Positions 47,544 through 61,199 of a stretch of 64,000 nt of DNA are shown here, in pieces. Each line of letters begins with the position of its first letter. Positions within the stretch are counted from its first letter, which is position 1. A program made the position numbers and the translations under genes. The notes beneath the pieces were generated by a model. It did no database searches, had not been told where the DNA came from, and saw only the letters and a program-made list of their open reading frames with translations. This DNA is from Neurospora tetrasperma FGSC 2508 (Eukaryota; Ascomycota; Sordariomycetes; Sordariales; Sordariaceae), in the NCBI RefSeq assembly GCF_000213175.1, contig NW_009799099.1, positions 6,089,862 through 6,153,861 on the forward strand, read 5' to 3'.

Positions 47544-47998
47544 TGAGGAACAAGCCGGCATCGTCATGTTTTTTTCTTTCAACGGGGTTGCTGGCCTTCT
47601 CTCATGCTCAGTCACCATCATACTAGCATTGCCCGGCTACGATGGACTGATGAAGGCTGAATGTCAATGCTGTCAAGCTCGAGGCGGGATTGCATAGCGT
47701 ACATTTGCTTTCACGTTGGGCTTTTTTTTTGTAGCTACATCTAGCTAGCGAATTAGCGATTCTTATTTACACACTTTTCTCAGTTATTCCCAGGACGACG
47801 TGCAGCCCAGTGTATACATACTACAAGTTTCAAATCTATATTCTGTGCAACTAGTTGTAGGCGTCTGCCGAAAGCAGTCAACATGCCTTCCAAGCATCAA
47901 TGACATAATATGTTCACGACATGAATCCGGCGTACTCTTCGGTCTTGAATCTTAACTATATAAACTTTACTTTTTGCGATGACTTTCAACAATTCGAC
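47544..47998. other. Intergenic region before the tRNA
   Basis: It holds the 3' end of the hypothetical gene and the upstream side of the tRNA. Nothing else is seen. Confidence 0.45.
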
Positions 47999-48088
47999 GG
48001 GCCGCTGGTCTAGTGGTATGATTCTCGCTTAGGGTTCAATCCTGAGCATTCTTGCGAGAGGTCCCGGGTTCAATCCCCGGGTGGCCCC
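47999..48088 (+). tRNA. tRNA-Pro (anticodon AGG) with intron
   Basis: The acceptor stem GGGCCGC pairs with GTGGCCC (48081-48087), with C as discriminator at 48088, as expected for Pro. The anticodon stem CTCGC/GCGAG encloses the loop TTAGGGT; the anticodon AGG lies at 48031-48033. An 18-nt intron (48035-48052) follows the base after the anticodon, the usual eukaryotic position. The T arm is CCGGG-TTCAATC-CCCGG. Internal promoters are visible: an A box at about 48006-48016 (TGGTCTAGTGG) and a B box at about 48068-48078 (GGTTCAATCCC). The mature tRNA is 72 nt before CCA is added. Confidence 0.97.
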
Positions 48089-48092
48089 ATGC

Positions 48093-48097
48093 TTTTT
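48093..48097 (+). terminator. RNA polymerase III T-run
   Basis: Five T follow the tRNA-Pro after four bases, the usual Pol III stop signal. Confidence 0.85.
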
Positions 48098-48687
48098 CTT
48101 TTATTAGTTTTTCCCTTTTTATATCGTCGTTTCCCAGCATGTGCGCAGCTCGACTTAAGACCCTTTTTGCTCCTTCGTGACATACTCATTTGCGTTGTTT
48201 TACGCAGAATCCGCCGACCTACCCCTGGACGTGATGCGATATTTCGGGGGAAGTTTCTTGTAATTGCGCAGTTTTCTCAGCCCTCGGACAACGTATCACC
48301 GAGACTAACATCACCACCACCGCTCTACACAGACGTTCTCCGCATGGAAAAGGATAACCATGTGTCCACTTTCAACACAAGCGTGCGCAGCTACTTTTTA
48401 CACCAAGCTGAAAATGGTCTCTTAAGCCGATGAGGAGAAACTGGGTTGGCCGATCTCCTTCCGACAACTCTATCCTGGCTGCACGGTACCTTGAACACCC
48501 TCATTATACCCGCTCACGAAACCGACTACTTGGGGGTTGGGGGGCGGCCTGGTGTGGGGCTATTTTTCAACCCCCTCTCATTAAAGAGGGGGAAAAATTT
48601 TAATGGGATAACCGTTTAATTTGGGACAAGCTCCGATCTATACCATACAGAATCGGCTATTAACGCTGCGCAAAACCACTTTTTAAC
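48098..48687. other. Boundary between euchromatin and AT-rich repeat block
   Basis: GC content is normal to about 48550, then falls sharply. A hairpin sits at about 48570-48593 (CCCCCTCT, 5-nt loop, AAGAGGGGG) with A/T runs after it. Just before it there is a G-rich run (ggttggggggcgg). The 114-codon frame at 48089-48433 begins in the tRNA 3' end and has no domain. The left target-site copy of the outer retroelement, TTAAC, lies at 48683-48687. Confidence 0.5.
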
Positions 48688-48945
48688 TATTATAGGGCTT
48701 GCTACCCGTGGCTGAAGCGACTAGCAGTCTCGCCAGTCCGAGTCCCTGCCGGTAGGCAACCGATGTAGCTAATTAGGTCCCTTGCCGCCGCGGTACTCTC
48801 GCGGCCCGTGCGCGCGTACGTCCCTTAAGAAGGATAGTTAGCTATACCCGCTTAGAGGGCGCTCTTTTCTCCTCTTTTCTTCTTCGTAGAACCTTATTAA
48901 TCGATTAAGGCTAGTATTTATGCTAATTGTATTGTACCTCTTATA
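48688..48945 (+). repeat. 5' LTR of the outer element
   Basis: 258 bp, starting TATTATAGGG. Its outer (left) half is GC-rich and little altered; its inner part is AT-shifted. It pairs with 62911-63168. Confidence 0.92.
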
Positions 48946-51900
48946 TTAGGTTCTATTTTTATTTTTATTAGCAAATATAGTAGAAATTAATAATAGAATA
49001 GCGGAATAGAATTAAAGCAGCTAATTATTTATAGTACGGTATTATAGTATTTATTACTTACTATAGTTGGATTTAATAATATAGATTTTAATAATAAGGA
49101 AGAGTTCTACAATTTTTAAAGCGGCGATTAATCCGATATTAATAGTACCCTTAGCGATAGGTTTATTAAAAGCCTTATTAAAGTACTAAATGGTAGTACC
49201 TCTCTTTATAATTATATTAAATCCTTTTTCTTTAATTCTAATCCTAATTCTATCCTTACTCTGCGTTTGGACTTTTACCTCGCGGATACTTCTACGAGCC
49301 GAGCGGTGGGCTTTAACGTCCCCGCTTTAAGTATTTCTATTAATTAAAATAATAGTTATAGTATTACTTTTTATAAAAGAAAACCTTTAGAGTTCCCGAA
49401 GTAGGATGGGTAGCCATATACTTTCTTTTTTTACTATAATAAATCTATTAAAGCGTATAATACCAATATTAAAATAGAGCTTTATATTAATTATAATATT
49501 ATATAGTACGAAATCCTTAATATATTCCTTAATAATAAGTAATTCTAACTCAAATGGTTTTTTAGATTAGTAAGACCGTTTGCGGCGAAGAAGACCCTAT
49601 AGTTTTATTTAATTAAATTTGAATAATTTTTAGTTCTTATTAGAATTAGGATATTACCCTTAATAAATTCTCCTGCTTATATTAGAAAGATAGAGAATTG
49701 TTCGCGAACTTCTTTGCTACTTTTAATAATAAATTATTTAAAGCTAGCGGTTATAATTAGGAAAGCCCCGCTAAATTAGTATATTTCTATTATACTATTA
49801 ATAAGAAGTTTTATAATAAACTCTTCCTAGTAAATCTCTTAAATAATTATTGTATATATATAGTTTAAATATAATATTATACTATTAGCTACGAACGGAT
49901 ATTCGAATTTAAGGAGGACTATTATAAGTATTTTCGTAACTAACGAAGCTACTCTACCTAAAGTAGCGGTTTCTACTTTCCTATATCCTAAACTAATATT
50001 TAAAAGCCTAATAATTAATAATAATAGTCCGCGGCTTAAATATCGAATTAGTTTAAGGATTATACTACGGATATTAATAGCGATATTATTATAGGAATTA
50101 TTCGTATTAGCGTATTTATTAAGGGTTATAGTAATCGAGGGCGAAGTAATTTAAATTCGGTTACATCCTCTAAACGTACTAAATAGGTTTGTAATAAGGA
50201 GCGCTAGAAGTATAAAGATAATAACCAATACTTCTATTATAGAATTTCCGGTTATTATATAAATAGTTACCTCTATTTACTGGTAATTCCTCCGAATAAT
50301 AATATTTATATTTAAATTACTATTATAGAAGTTCTTCTATTATTAGAAAAAGAGGAGAATTAAAACTTTATTCCCGAATAGGGAAAAGAATAGCTCTAGA
50401 GCGAAGTCGGGCCCCGGAATTATCCGAAGTACTAAATAAGGTAGAATAATTTAAATTAAAATTATAAATAGAAATAAAATTTATATTAATTCTATTCGTT
50501 ATTAAGGATTATAATTTATTTTACATCTTTATTAATAAGGGTTACTAATACTATACTATAGTAAATAAAAAGGTTATTAAAGATCTTAAAATTCCTATTA
50601 TCCTTATTAAACCCCGCTATATAAAAAGAGCCTCTACTATTATAGAAGGGGCTACTATTTAAGGATTTGCCTATTTTTTAGCGGAAGTCGATAGATATAT
50701 ATACTCCGTATGTACGTACGTTATTCCTCTCTTAGAATTCTCTACTATTTTAAGTAAATTATAATTGAAAGTAATATAGGCTTATTCTATTCCCTATAAA
50801 AAAAGGATATATTTGGGTATTACGGATTATTGGATCCTATATATTAGAGGGAAGTAAATACTTAATATAAATTTTATTAAAGATATTAAGTCTATTACCT
50901 ATATATTCGCTATTACCTTTATAGGTTATATTCGCCGCCTACGGAAAGAGTTAGGCAATAAAGTAATTAAGGAAGCTATTTATATTATTAGTTTAAAGGA
51001 TATAAAGAAGGTACTATAACTAAAGAAAGTCTATACTAAAGAATAATTAAAGAAGATAATTCCCCTAGTATATTATAACTCCCTTCTATTATAAATAAAA
51101 GAGAATACTAATAAACGGAATCCCTCTTATTTAAATATTAATTATTAAATTAAGATTAAAAAGGAACCTAATAGTAAGGAATTCCCCTTACTTTTTAGAC
51201 TATTGTATAATATAATCTGCAAGGAGCATTTAATTTTAAAGAAAATATTAAAACACTTATTAAATAAAGAGTTTATTAAAGTAAACAATTTAGAAGTAAG
51301 TACGCTAATACTATTTATAAAAAAACTAGGGGGTAGCCTCTACTTTTACTATAATTACTAGGCTTTAAACGCTATTATATAAATAGATTAATATTCTTTA
51401 CTACTTATTAGAGAAACGTTCTATATATTAAAGGGGGCGAAATAGTATATAAAGGTCGATATTGTATAAGCTTTCTATAAGATTTATATAACTATAGGGG
51501 AGGAATGGAAGATAGTATTCAAAATTCGCTATAGTCTATTCGAATAGTTAATAGTTCCCTTCGGGTTAATGGACGCCCTAGCAACGTTCTAGCATTATAT
51601 TAATTTTATATTATAAAATTAATTTAATAAATTTTATACGGTATATATAAATAACATCCTTATTTATACTTTGGATTCTAAAGCGGACTACAAAGTTAAA
51701 GTCTATTTTATATTATAGAAATTTTTAAACGCTAAACTTTACTTCAACCTCGATAAATATAAATTTACTATTAAAAAAGTTAAATACTTCGGGTTTATTA
51801 TCTATATTAGTATTAGAATTTAGGCCGACTCTAAGAAGGTTAAAGCGATCCTCGAATACCTTCCCCCTATATTTCAAAAGGGCGTACATAGTTTCCTTAT

Positions 51901-52917
51901 GTTTATTAATTATTATTGAATATTTATACTTTAATTTTCCAAGGTCGTTACACTTCTTATTATATTAATAAGAAAGGGAATTGCGTTTAAATAAATTAAA
52001 GAATACAAGGCTACCTTCTAATTATTAAAAATATTATTTACCCGAGCCCCAATCCTTACGGAGTTTAATCCGGATAAGAAGATATATTTAAAGATGGATT
52101 GTAATCGCTTTACTTTAGGGGGTGTTATTTTTTAGGAAATAAATAGTATTAAGAAGTATACGGTTATAGGATACTATTTATAGAAGTTTAATACTACTAA
52201 ACAGAATTATTTAATTTATAATAAAGAAATATTAATAATTATTAATTATTTAAAGTAATAGTTGGTTAAATTATAGAATTACAAATCTTTTACTATTGTA
52301 ATAGATTATTAACATTTAGAATATTTTATAAAAATATAACGTCTTTTAGAACGTTAAGTACGGTAGGCGGAGTATTTATTTTAGTTTAATTTTAATATTA
52401 AGTACCAGCTAGAGAAAGAAAGCATTATTTCTAATACGCTTTTACGAAGGGAATAGGATATACCGATAGAAGAAAATAAAAAGTTTACAATTTATAAATA
52501 AACCTAAATTCTACGTTAGAAAAATATTCTCTACTCTGTATTTTAGCGTCCCGAATTATTTATTCTAGGAGGGAGGGTATATAAATGTTCGAAAATCCGG
52601 ATTTATAATAGCTTTGGAACTAAACAGCGCCGAAGGACTATTTCTACTAATAAATAATGGTAGTAATTTAGTATAATAATTAATATTTTAATCCGATATT
52701 AAAATTTAAAATTTAGATTACGGATTGTAATATTAATTTAAGAGGCCGCCTTTACTATTAAGGCCGCTTCTAGGTCTTAAGAATACTGGTATATAGAATT
52801 AGAGGCTATAAACCTTTTAAATTAGTCCTAGTAGTTTAATATATTCCGTACTACTCTAATATAAATAATATACGACTCTTACCTTTTTAATTACCCGGGA
52901 CGAGAAAGTACTATAGC

Positions 52918-53140
52918 TATTATAGGGCGAGAGGGCACCGTTGGGGGTAAGGTAGGATATATGTTATTGTATAAGGGAGGAGAAGGGAAGTATATATAGA
53001 AGACTAGCTATATAGGCGAGAGCCTAGTCTGGGCCAATCTGTATTCGTACACATACGTAGGACTGTATGTAACTAAAGCCGTTAATAGCTCTAGATTAGA
53101 GGTGTATAATATAGTTATATTATAAGCTAACCCTATAATA
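52918..53140 (-). repeat. 3' LTR of the inner element
   Basis: 223 bp, beginning TATTATAGGG and ending CCCTATAATA, an imperfect-free 10-bp terminal inverted repeat. It is the more AT-shifted of the two copies. Confidence 0.92.
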
Positions 53141-56100
53141 CTATCCCTCTTTAAAAGAAGCTTATAAAGTTAAAAAATTTATATATACGTATAATAATAG
53201 CTTCTACTTTAAAAATAATTATAATTTACTAACTATATTAGGAGTAGCTTCTAGGACTAAATATCTATTAATCGTCCTATAACCTTACTGAATACTAAAT
53301 ATAATTTATCTTTTATATTTTCATTAACTATTTTATTAATAAGCTTCGTTATTATTATTTTCGGGAGTGGCCTTATATCGGTTATAGAGGCCGTTTCTTA
53401 TTAGAGACGTACGGAGTAATAGCGCGGGGGCTCTAGTATAGGAACGGTAGTAGGGGCAGTAGGAATATTAGAGGCGAAACGCTAGAGGACTTTCTAGATT
53501 CCTAATAGTACCGGTTTATTTAAATTCTTATAATAAAATTATTAGATATAATATTCGTAATTAATTATATTAATAATTAGCTCGTAAGTAGGGTTTCTAG
53601 TCTTTTATTTAATATAGTAATACTAATATATATTACCTCCTAATTAAATATAATTAATAAACCTTTTAAAAGTTTATTTTTCGTACTCCTCTTAATTATC
53701 TATAGATATTATTACCCGGCCTTTATCTACCGTTATATTTATTATAGTATTCTAACTAAATAGTCCTGTACTTAATTAGGACTATATTATAAAAACGTAG
53801 AAAATTAGTAAGTACTTTATATTAGCGGGCAAAGAGAGGTAGACTATATACGAATTAGTACGGACGATTCTAAAGGGGCCTTTCCAGCGGGGAGAAAATT
53901 TTGTATATAACCGACCGTTAGCGAGGTTTATAGTATTTAAAAGAATTATATTATTAATATAGTATTTAGGGGAATTAATACGTTTTTTATTAATATTATC
54001 TTTATATTATTCTTATATATAGCGGATTTATTAGATTATAAAGTCCTATATCTTCTAGAAATAATTTACTAGTTCGTTAACTTTATAATATTCTTTAAAT
54101 TAGGCTAGCGAAAAATTTAGAGGTAGTAGGGTTCGGGGTTCTATATTTATACGAAGATAGTAACTGTAATTAGCGAAGAATAATAAAATTCCTATTAATA
54201 AGGAAATAGTATTATTATTGGCGAACTCTACGAATAATAACTATTTAGCCCAGTCTATTTAAACCTAATTAATATATATTCTTAAAAACTGTTCTATTTT
54301 CGTATTAATATATTTAATCTACGCGTTAGTTTAGGGGTAGAAGGCGGAGGTTAATTTTCTAATAATAAATAGTCTTTTATAAAGGGTAGATTAGAAGTGT
54401 AATATAAATTGGGTACCTCTATTGGATAGGATACTATCTAGTAAACTATAAATATAATAAATACGATTAATAAAATAATTAACTAATTCCTCGGCCTCTA
54501 GGGTTATTATTGGGATATAGTATTGTATTTTTATAAATCGATCAATAATAATAGCAATGTATTTAAAAGTTTAACCGAAGTAGGTACTATTTAATAGTAA
54601 GGTAATATAATCGACCAAAATCGCTATTTAAAGTACTAGAGAGATAACTACTAGTTTAAAGTAGCTAATAGAATTATATTTAAATAATTTAATTTTAGTA
54701 TAAGGGAGGCAGCCTCTATAAAAAAGCTTTATATTATTGTATATCCTTTCTTAATAAAGATCGTATTATAAGAGTTCGTATATAGCGTTATAATTAGGGT
54801 AGCCCGCGTTAGGAGTATTATATTAACAATTAATTGATTAAAATTAAAGGCCTTTATTATAAGGGTCAATAATAACTCCATCCTTTTATTTTATAATATT
54901 ATTAATAATATAATATTCCGAAAAAACTTTATAGAATACTTTCCTAATAATTAAAAGCTACTACCGTCGCAATACGTTTATTAAATAAAATACTAGCTCT
55001 TAAAGGAAAACCGAAGTTTCGTAGTTCGTATAGATAAAGTTATTAATTAACTTAGTATTAAGATCCTTAAGGCCGAGTAAATATAGCGAAAAATTAGCGG
55101 TAGGGTCCTTAAAATAATTATTTTTAAATTATAAAAGGTTAAATAAAGGTTTTTTTACAAGCGACGAAGCAACTATCTTCTTCGCTGTCGGGGCGGTCGC
55201 AAGCCTTGCGGTTTAAAGTATTAGGGTGTAAATTCTTAAAGCCCGGGGTATATTTTATTAGAAAATTGAACCGGGGTAAGAACTAGGACTAGCGTATATA
55301 CTATTAGGTAAGCTACTTATTTATTATAAAGGTTTAAAGGTTTTTATAGTCCGTTAGAATATTAAAAGGCTATTAGGCTCCTTCGAATTCCGGCCACTAC
55401 TCCTCGAGTACTTTAATAATAGTAAATAACTCTTTATTATAAATATTACAATTATATTTCTACGAAGTATATTTGGTTGAAAAATAAGCAATAAGGTAGA
55501 GGATTTTATCGTTACTATATTAGGAGAGGATACCTCTAATAGCCCAATTTAAAATATTTATTTCTACTATTATTTTTTTAATCTAATTATGGATCTTTAA
55601 TATAGGGCCTACTATAAAAGCTTTCTTTAGGGACTTGAACGCCTATTAGTAAATATTATTCTAGGCTTAGGCTGCATCCCTTTTTATAAATTTATTAAAT
55701 GGGGTCGCTATAATTGAAAAATCTTTAATAAACTTTCGGTAGAAATTTACGAAATTTAAAAACAATTAAAGGAACTTCTTAAATTCTAGGGCTAGCTATT
55801 CGGTTATTATTTCAATTTTTGCGGAATCTATTTTAATACTTCCTAGTATAATAATTAAATTTAAATATTTAATATACGCAGTATAGAATTCATATTTATT
55901 AATATCAATACTAAATTCTATTTTAATTAGCTAATTGAGGACGTTATTAATATACCGTTCGTAGTCCCTTATATTATCCGAATAGATTAGAACGTTGTTA
56001 AAGTATATGGTAATATAAATATTAAGGATATTATATAGGATATTATTAATATAATTTTAGAAAGTACTAGGGGTTTTTTATAAACTAAAGGGAATAATAA

Positions 56101-58254
56101 GGGATTCGAAAAGGCCGAAGCGTATTATAAACGTAATTAGCTATTTATAGCCCTACTTTATTCGGATTTAATTAAAAGCAATTATTATATCGAATTTCGT
56201 AAAAATTTTAATATAGCAAATTGTATTTAGAATCTCTTTAATAAACGGGAATAGGTAGTATAATTTAAAAGTAATATTATTAACGCCTCCATAATTAATA
56301 TAAATATAGATTCTACTTCCTAATTTCTTTATAAATAAGACCGGAATTAAGGCTTTTAATTATAATAGCCAGATAAACTTCTTCTTAAGGTTATTATTAA
56401 TCTACTTTTTAATAATATTAAATTCGTCCGGGTTAAAAGCGCGGCTATAGGTAGCGGGCGGCGAGGCTCTTAAATAGAATTTGAATTTAAAATTGTACAA
56501 ACAATTAGGTAGGAGAACCTCTACACCCTCCTACCTAAAAATACTAATATAATACTAGTACTATTTAAGGAGTTTAGCCTAAATTTTAGTATTAGTCTTT
56601 AGGAGTTTATCTACTTTTTTATAAAATTTAGTAACATTTTCAAACGTAATTTTACTAATATTAATACTATTAATAGCGAAATATTTATTAATAGCTTCTT
56701 TATAGTATAGGAAATTATTATTAGTACTATTAATCTAAATTAAATTAACGACCCTTACTATACGTAAAGCGGTTATATTTCCCTTCCTAATTAGAATATT
56801 AATTTATTAATAATAATTATTACTATTTTTTTCTTATACTTCTAATTACAGCCTATTAAATCTTTCTTAATTATTTCCTTCATTAAATTATTACTTATAC
56901 TCTTAGAATTTAGGACGCCTCCTTCTTCTCCTATTTAATCCTCCTCCTTTATTATCCTAATATCCTCTTCTATTTTAGCTCGGATAGTACGGATTATTTA
57001 AAACTTTAATATTTCGGCTAATTAATTAAAATTCATAGTAAAAAATTCCTAAATATCGTTAAGGTTAATAGGACTATTAGGGATACTATAAAAGCGGGTC
57101 GGAGGCCAATAATCTATAGCTCTAGTATAAATTCTTCTAATAATTTAATATAGTATAGGCTAGTAAATTAAGGTATTAACCGGAAGGTTTATTAATATAA
57201 ACGTTTAGCTTAAATTAATTAGGGGTTTATTGAGCGGAGTAATATTTAATCGGTTAATTACTTAATTCTTAAACTAGTTAAACTTCTAACGGGTAATTCG
57301 TTTTACAATCGCAAAGATAAATAAATAGCGGGTAGACTCCCTTTATAGTAGTTTTAATTCCCCTTCATCGGGTATTTTTTTTGTAAAAAAGGCTTTTTGT
57401 ACGTAGGACGGGTACCGGGCGTATTAGAATAAAGGGGGGAAAAGTAACGAACTATTAAAGGAATATAACGGTTAACGGTTTTATAAGGGAAGTAACTATA
57501 TAATTCGTAAGTAGGCCCAAAATAAAGGGAGTTATTAAACTAATTGATACCCGGGGTGTAATATATTAATTATAAATAATTAAGAATAATAGGATTATCC
57601 TTAGCGAGGTTGTAAATAAGGAGGTCGATAATTTCGTAGTAAATTCCTACTTATATTATTATTCTAATAAAATATATAATACTACCATTAATTTAATTAT
57701 TAGCGAGGTATAATAATTTAGGGGCTGGTAATTTAAAAAGGGGAAAGTAGTATTGGAAAGTAAAATACTAATTAATAAAACCGAGTACAGTATAGCCGCT
57801 ATCAATTAAAGCGGAACAATACAATTTATATAATCTAAAGGAGAAATAAATAGAGAGATTTAATAAATTAGAGTATTTATAGCCGCTATTTATTAAAGAT
57901 TTATTTATTTTAATAATATTTAGCCGTATAAGAATAAACCCCTATAGTCCTCCTCCTTATCCTGTAGATTAATACTTTTAAATATAATTTAGGTTAAAAA
58001 CTATATATTTCCCTATCTTTAAACTAAATTAACTTTATTACCTATAATAGGACTCATAAAACCGGGTTAGTAAATAGAGGTTGGGTAGTAGTAACTACCG
58101 GGGCCGGGGGTACTTAGAGTAATTACTAGGAAACCTATAGAAAAGCTAGTACTTATAGTATTAATTTAATAACCGCCGCTATAATTGGAGCGCTATTAGC
58201 TATAACTATATTAACCTTAAGCCGGTTATTACTATTAATTACCGCTACTATTAA

Positions 58255-58281
58255 TATTATTATTATTATTATTATTATTAC
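58255..58281. repeat. TAT/ATT trinucleotide run inside the inner element
   Basis: A run of ATT repeats about 27 bp long within the gag region. It may have grown from a coded repeat or arisen as the sequence decayed. Confidence 0.7.
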
Positions 58282-59746
58282 TACTATTATTTTTATTTTT
58301 ATTTCGGTTTCTATCTCTATCCTTACGGGGTTTAACTTCCTTTTTAAAATTAATATAGGAGCGGTACTCCGCCGAAAAATAGCCCTTCCTATTATAGTAG
58401 GTATATATATTATTCTTTATATAATATTTAAAAATATTATTATTAATTAAATGAAAAATTTGGACGTTGGAGGTTAATATTGGATTAAGGTCTATAATAG
58501 AACCTTCCTAATTAACGGTAATTTTTCTAATAGGTACGGGGGCGCTAAAGGTATTAGTAGTAGTAATACTAAAGCTGGTCTTATAGTAGGGGTTAAAATT
58601 TCTATTATACTAATCCTTATTTTTTAAATTCTTTATAAAATTATAAACGAGAATTAATTACTTATTATATTTATTATTAGCGGATTAAGGGTTCTAATAG
58701 GTAATAGCGGCGTAAATATAATCCGAAATCTTTTAATACAAATAGTAAATCTTTATACCGTTGTCGAAATTGTAGTAATCGATTAAGCGAGTAAAATTAT
58801 CCTTAAACTCCTACTATTTTATACCTTTAATCATCTTTAACTCTTCGAATTCGCAATAAAAATAAACAATAATATTTATATTATTGTACTTCGTAATTAA
58901 TTCTATTAGGAGGGCCTCCGCCGTAAATTATTTAGTAGGGAATTTAGTTAGGATTTTAGTAAGTTCGAATTTAATAACTTCGAAGGGGGCGCCTTTAATA
59001 GAATAGGTAATAAATAAAAATTTTGTATATTTAGTATTAAAAAGTTAGGAGTTGTCTAATTAAGCGAATTAGATATAGAAACGCTAAATACGAAATTTAA
59101 TAGAGCGTTCAACAGCGGTTCCTTTACTATTAAATACTAGTATTATAATAATACGCAATACCGACCTATAGTTGCTACCGTTGTTTATAGAAGTTATAAT
59201 ATCAGGCTTAGGTTCTTCGTTATTAAAATCGTCTTCCGGAAGTACGATATTAAAAGCTTGGGCGGCGATAAGATACTAGCGTAGTTCGTTAATCGTTTTT
59301 TAATACTTCTCTTTCTACTTTTAGTAGGTAGCTCTAAAATTGGCTCTCAAAGTAGAAAGTTCTAATTTTAAAGTAGTAATATCCGTTCGGAGTAAACCGA
59401 TTTTAATAGAATAAGTATTACGGATAGCCCTAATAATAAATTTGTAATTTTTAGCAGCCTCCTATACTTAGAGGAAGGCTTTTATTTAGACTATAGCAAT
59501 ATTACTATTAAACCGTTTAATCTCTTACTAGGCTAGTACTAATTAGGATTCGGAGACTTCGAATAACCCCTCCGCCTCGCGCGCCTCTGTTCTGGCTCCA
59601 ACGACGTCTGGCTCGAGGTCTGGGATCGCGACGAAGGTCTTAATTGCGCGGACGCGAGTTTTAATTGACTGATTAATACAATTATAATCAATTTTCCTCT
59701 TATTAAATAGTGAGCGCATATAGTGCAATAGCTTAGTACAATAAAC

Positions 59747-59969
59747 TATTACGGGGCGAGAAGGTACCGTTGGGGGTAAGGTAGGATATGCGTTATTATA
59801 TAAGGGAGGAGAAGGGAAGTATACGTAGAGGACTGGCTATATAGGCGAGAGCCCAGTCTAGGCCAGTCAGTGCTCGTACACACACGTGGGACTGCACGTA
59901 ACCAGAGCCGTCAATAGCTCTAGACTGGAGGTGTGTAGTATAGCTACATTATAGGCTAACCCTATAATA
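59747..59969 (-). repeat. 5' LTR of the inner element
   Basis: 223 bp, pairing with 52918-53140. It keeps more C and G than the left copy. It is followed by the right ATAGC target copy at 59970-59974. Confidence 0.92.
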
Positions 59970-61199
59970 ATAGCTATTCTTAGCCGGTACTTCTATTAAC
60001 TACTCCTAAGTATTTACGTCCGGTAATATCTTTACAACTATTATACTTATAAATCTACAAAGGTTTAGCGAGAATAGAAATAGGATTTAATATAATCTTT
60101 ATTAGTACTAGACTAGTTTAATAGGGAGATATAGATAGATTTTATTACGGATTTTCCGGAGTCTAACGGTAATACTTACCTTTAGGTAATTAAAGATTAA
60201 TTGAATAAGAATATTATTTTGGAACCTATACCTTTAATAGAAGTTATATTATACGCCGAACGTTTTTTATAATATTTCGTCCACTATTATAGGTTCTTGC
60301 AATTTAATATTAGCAATAGAGGATTAAATTGGATTAGCCCGGTTTTAGGCTAAACTTTACAAACTCTTTAATATTAAACGCTTACTAACTACCGTATACT
60401 ATCTATAAACCGATAGCGGCCTAGAACGTATAAATTAGGAGATATACGTATATTTACGAATAATAGTTAATTATATATAAAATAATTAGTATAAGTAGTG
60501 CCCTATAGTTTAATTGGTTATTAATAACTGTATTAATACTTTTATTAGAATATTTCCTTTCTTTACTACCTATAGGTTTGATATAAAACTCCCTATTTCT
60601 ATTATTAAAGAGGGAGCCTATTCGGGAATTCTCCTTTTATCTTTCAAGAAAAGGGTTTATTAATTCGTCCGGAAATTATAGTAAATTATAGACTTATATT
60701 AAATAATTATAATAGTAGTTGCCTAAGAATAAAAGAGATTTATTAATTAATGTTGTTAATTGGCGGAGTATTTTTAAATTAGGAATAAAGTTTAATTTAA
60801 TTTAAAGAATTATATAATAGACTGCCTAAAGAAAAAATTCGATTAACTATACGCAAAATATACCGTCTTTAAAGTTCTTTCTCCTTATATAGTCGAGTTC
60901 TTAAGTCTCTTTCGAACTATTCATAATATTTTTTATATTAATTTCCTCCGTCGAATAATTACTAATCCCCTCCCGGATTAGAAATTTACAAATAATTAAT
61001 TATTTATTATTAAAATTAAAAGGGAATTAGAATTCTAAATTAAGAAATCTTATATATTAATACGGTAAGAAAGTACAAAGGCATAGTTCGAGAGTTTTTA
61101 GTAACGTAGAAAGGGTATTGGGACTTAATTTAGGAACTATTATAAAAATTCTTAGAAATTATAATATTAGACTAATTCGAAGAGAAATACAAACTAATA

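Larger units (their letters stand above)
52918..59969 (-). mobile_element. Ty3/gypsy LTR element, fossil, nested in the outer element
   Basis: 223-bp LTRs lie at 52918-53140 and 59747-59969, with the 5-bp target duplication ATAGC (52913-52917 and 59970-59974). Total 7052 bp. It is on the minus strand: a purine run next to the left LTR (53141-53152 read on the minus strand) acts as polypurine tract. Decayed translation shows, from right to left, gag at about 59.7-58.3 kb with a zinc-knuckle-like segment near 58.4 kb, reverse transcriptase at about 56.3-55.7 kb, RNase H near 55.5-55.2 kb, and integrase at about 54.9-53.9 kb including its C-terminal part. It is heavily broken, with dozens of breaks or more. 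By hand about 30 of 223 LTR sites differ, all but one transitions, so RIP and not age sets the divergence. It inserted after the outer element. Confidence 0.92.

Noticed and set aside
48570-48593. Hairpin as a rho-independent terminator
   Set aside because: The genome is eukaryotic; the hairpin may be a transposon edge or chance, and no transcript ends are known here.
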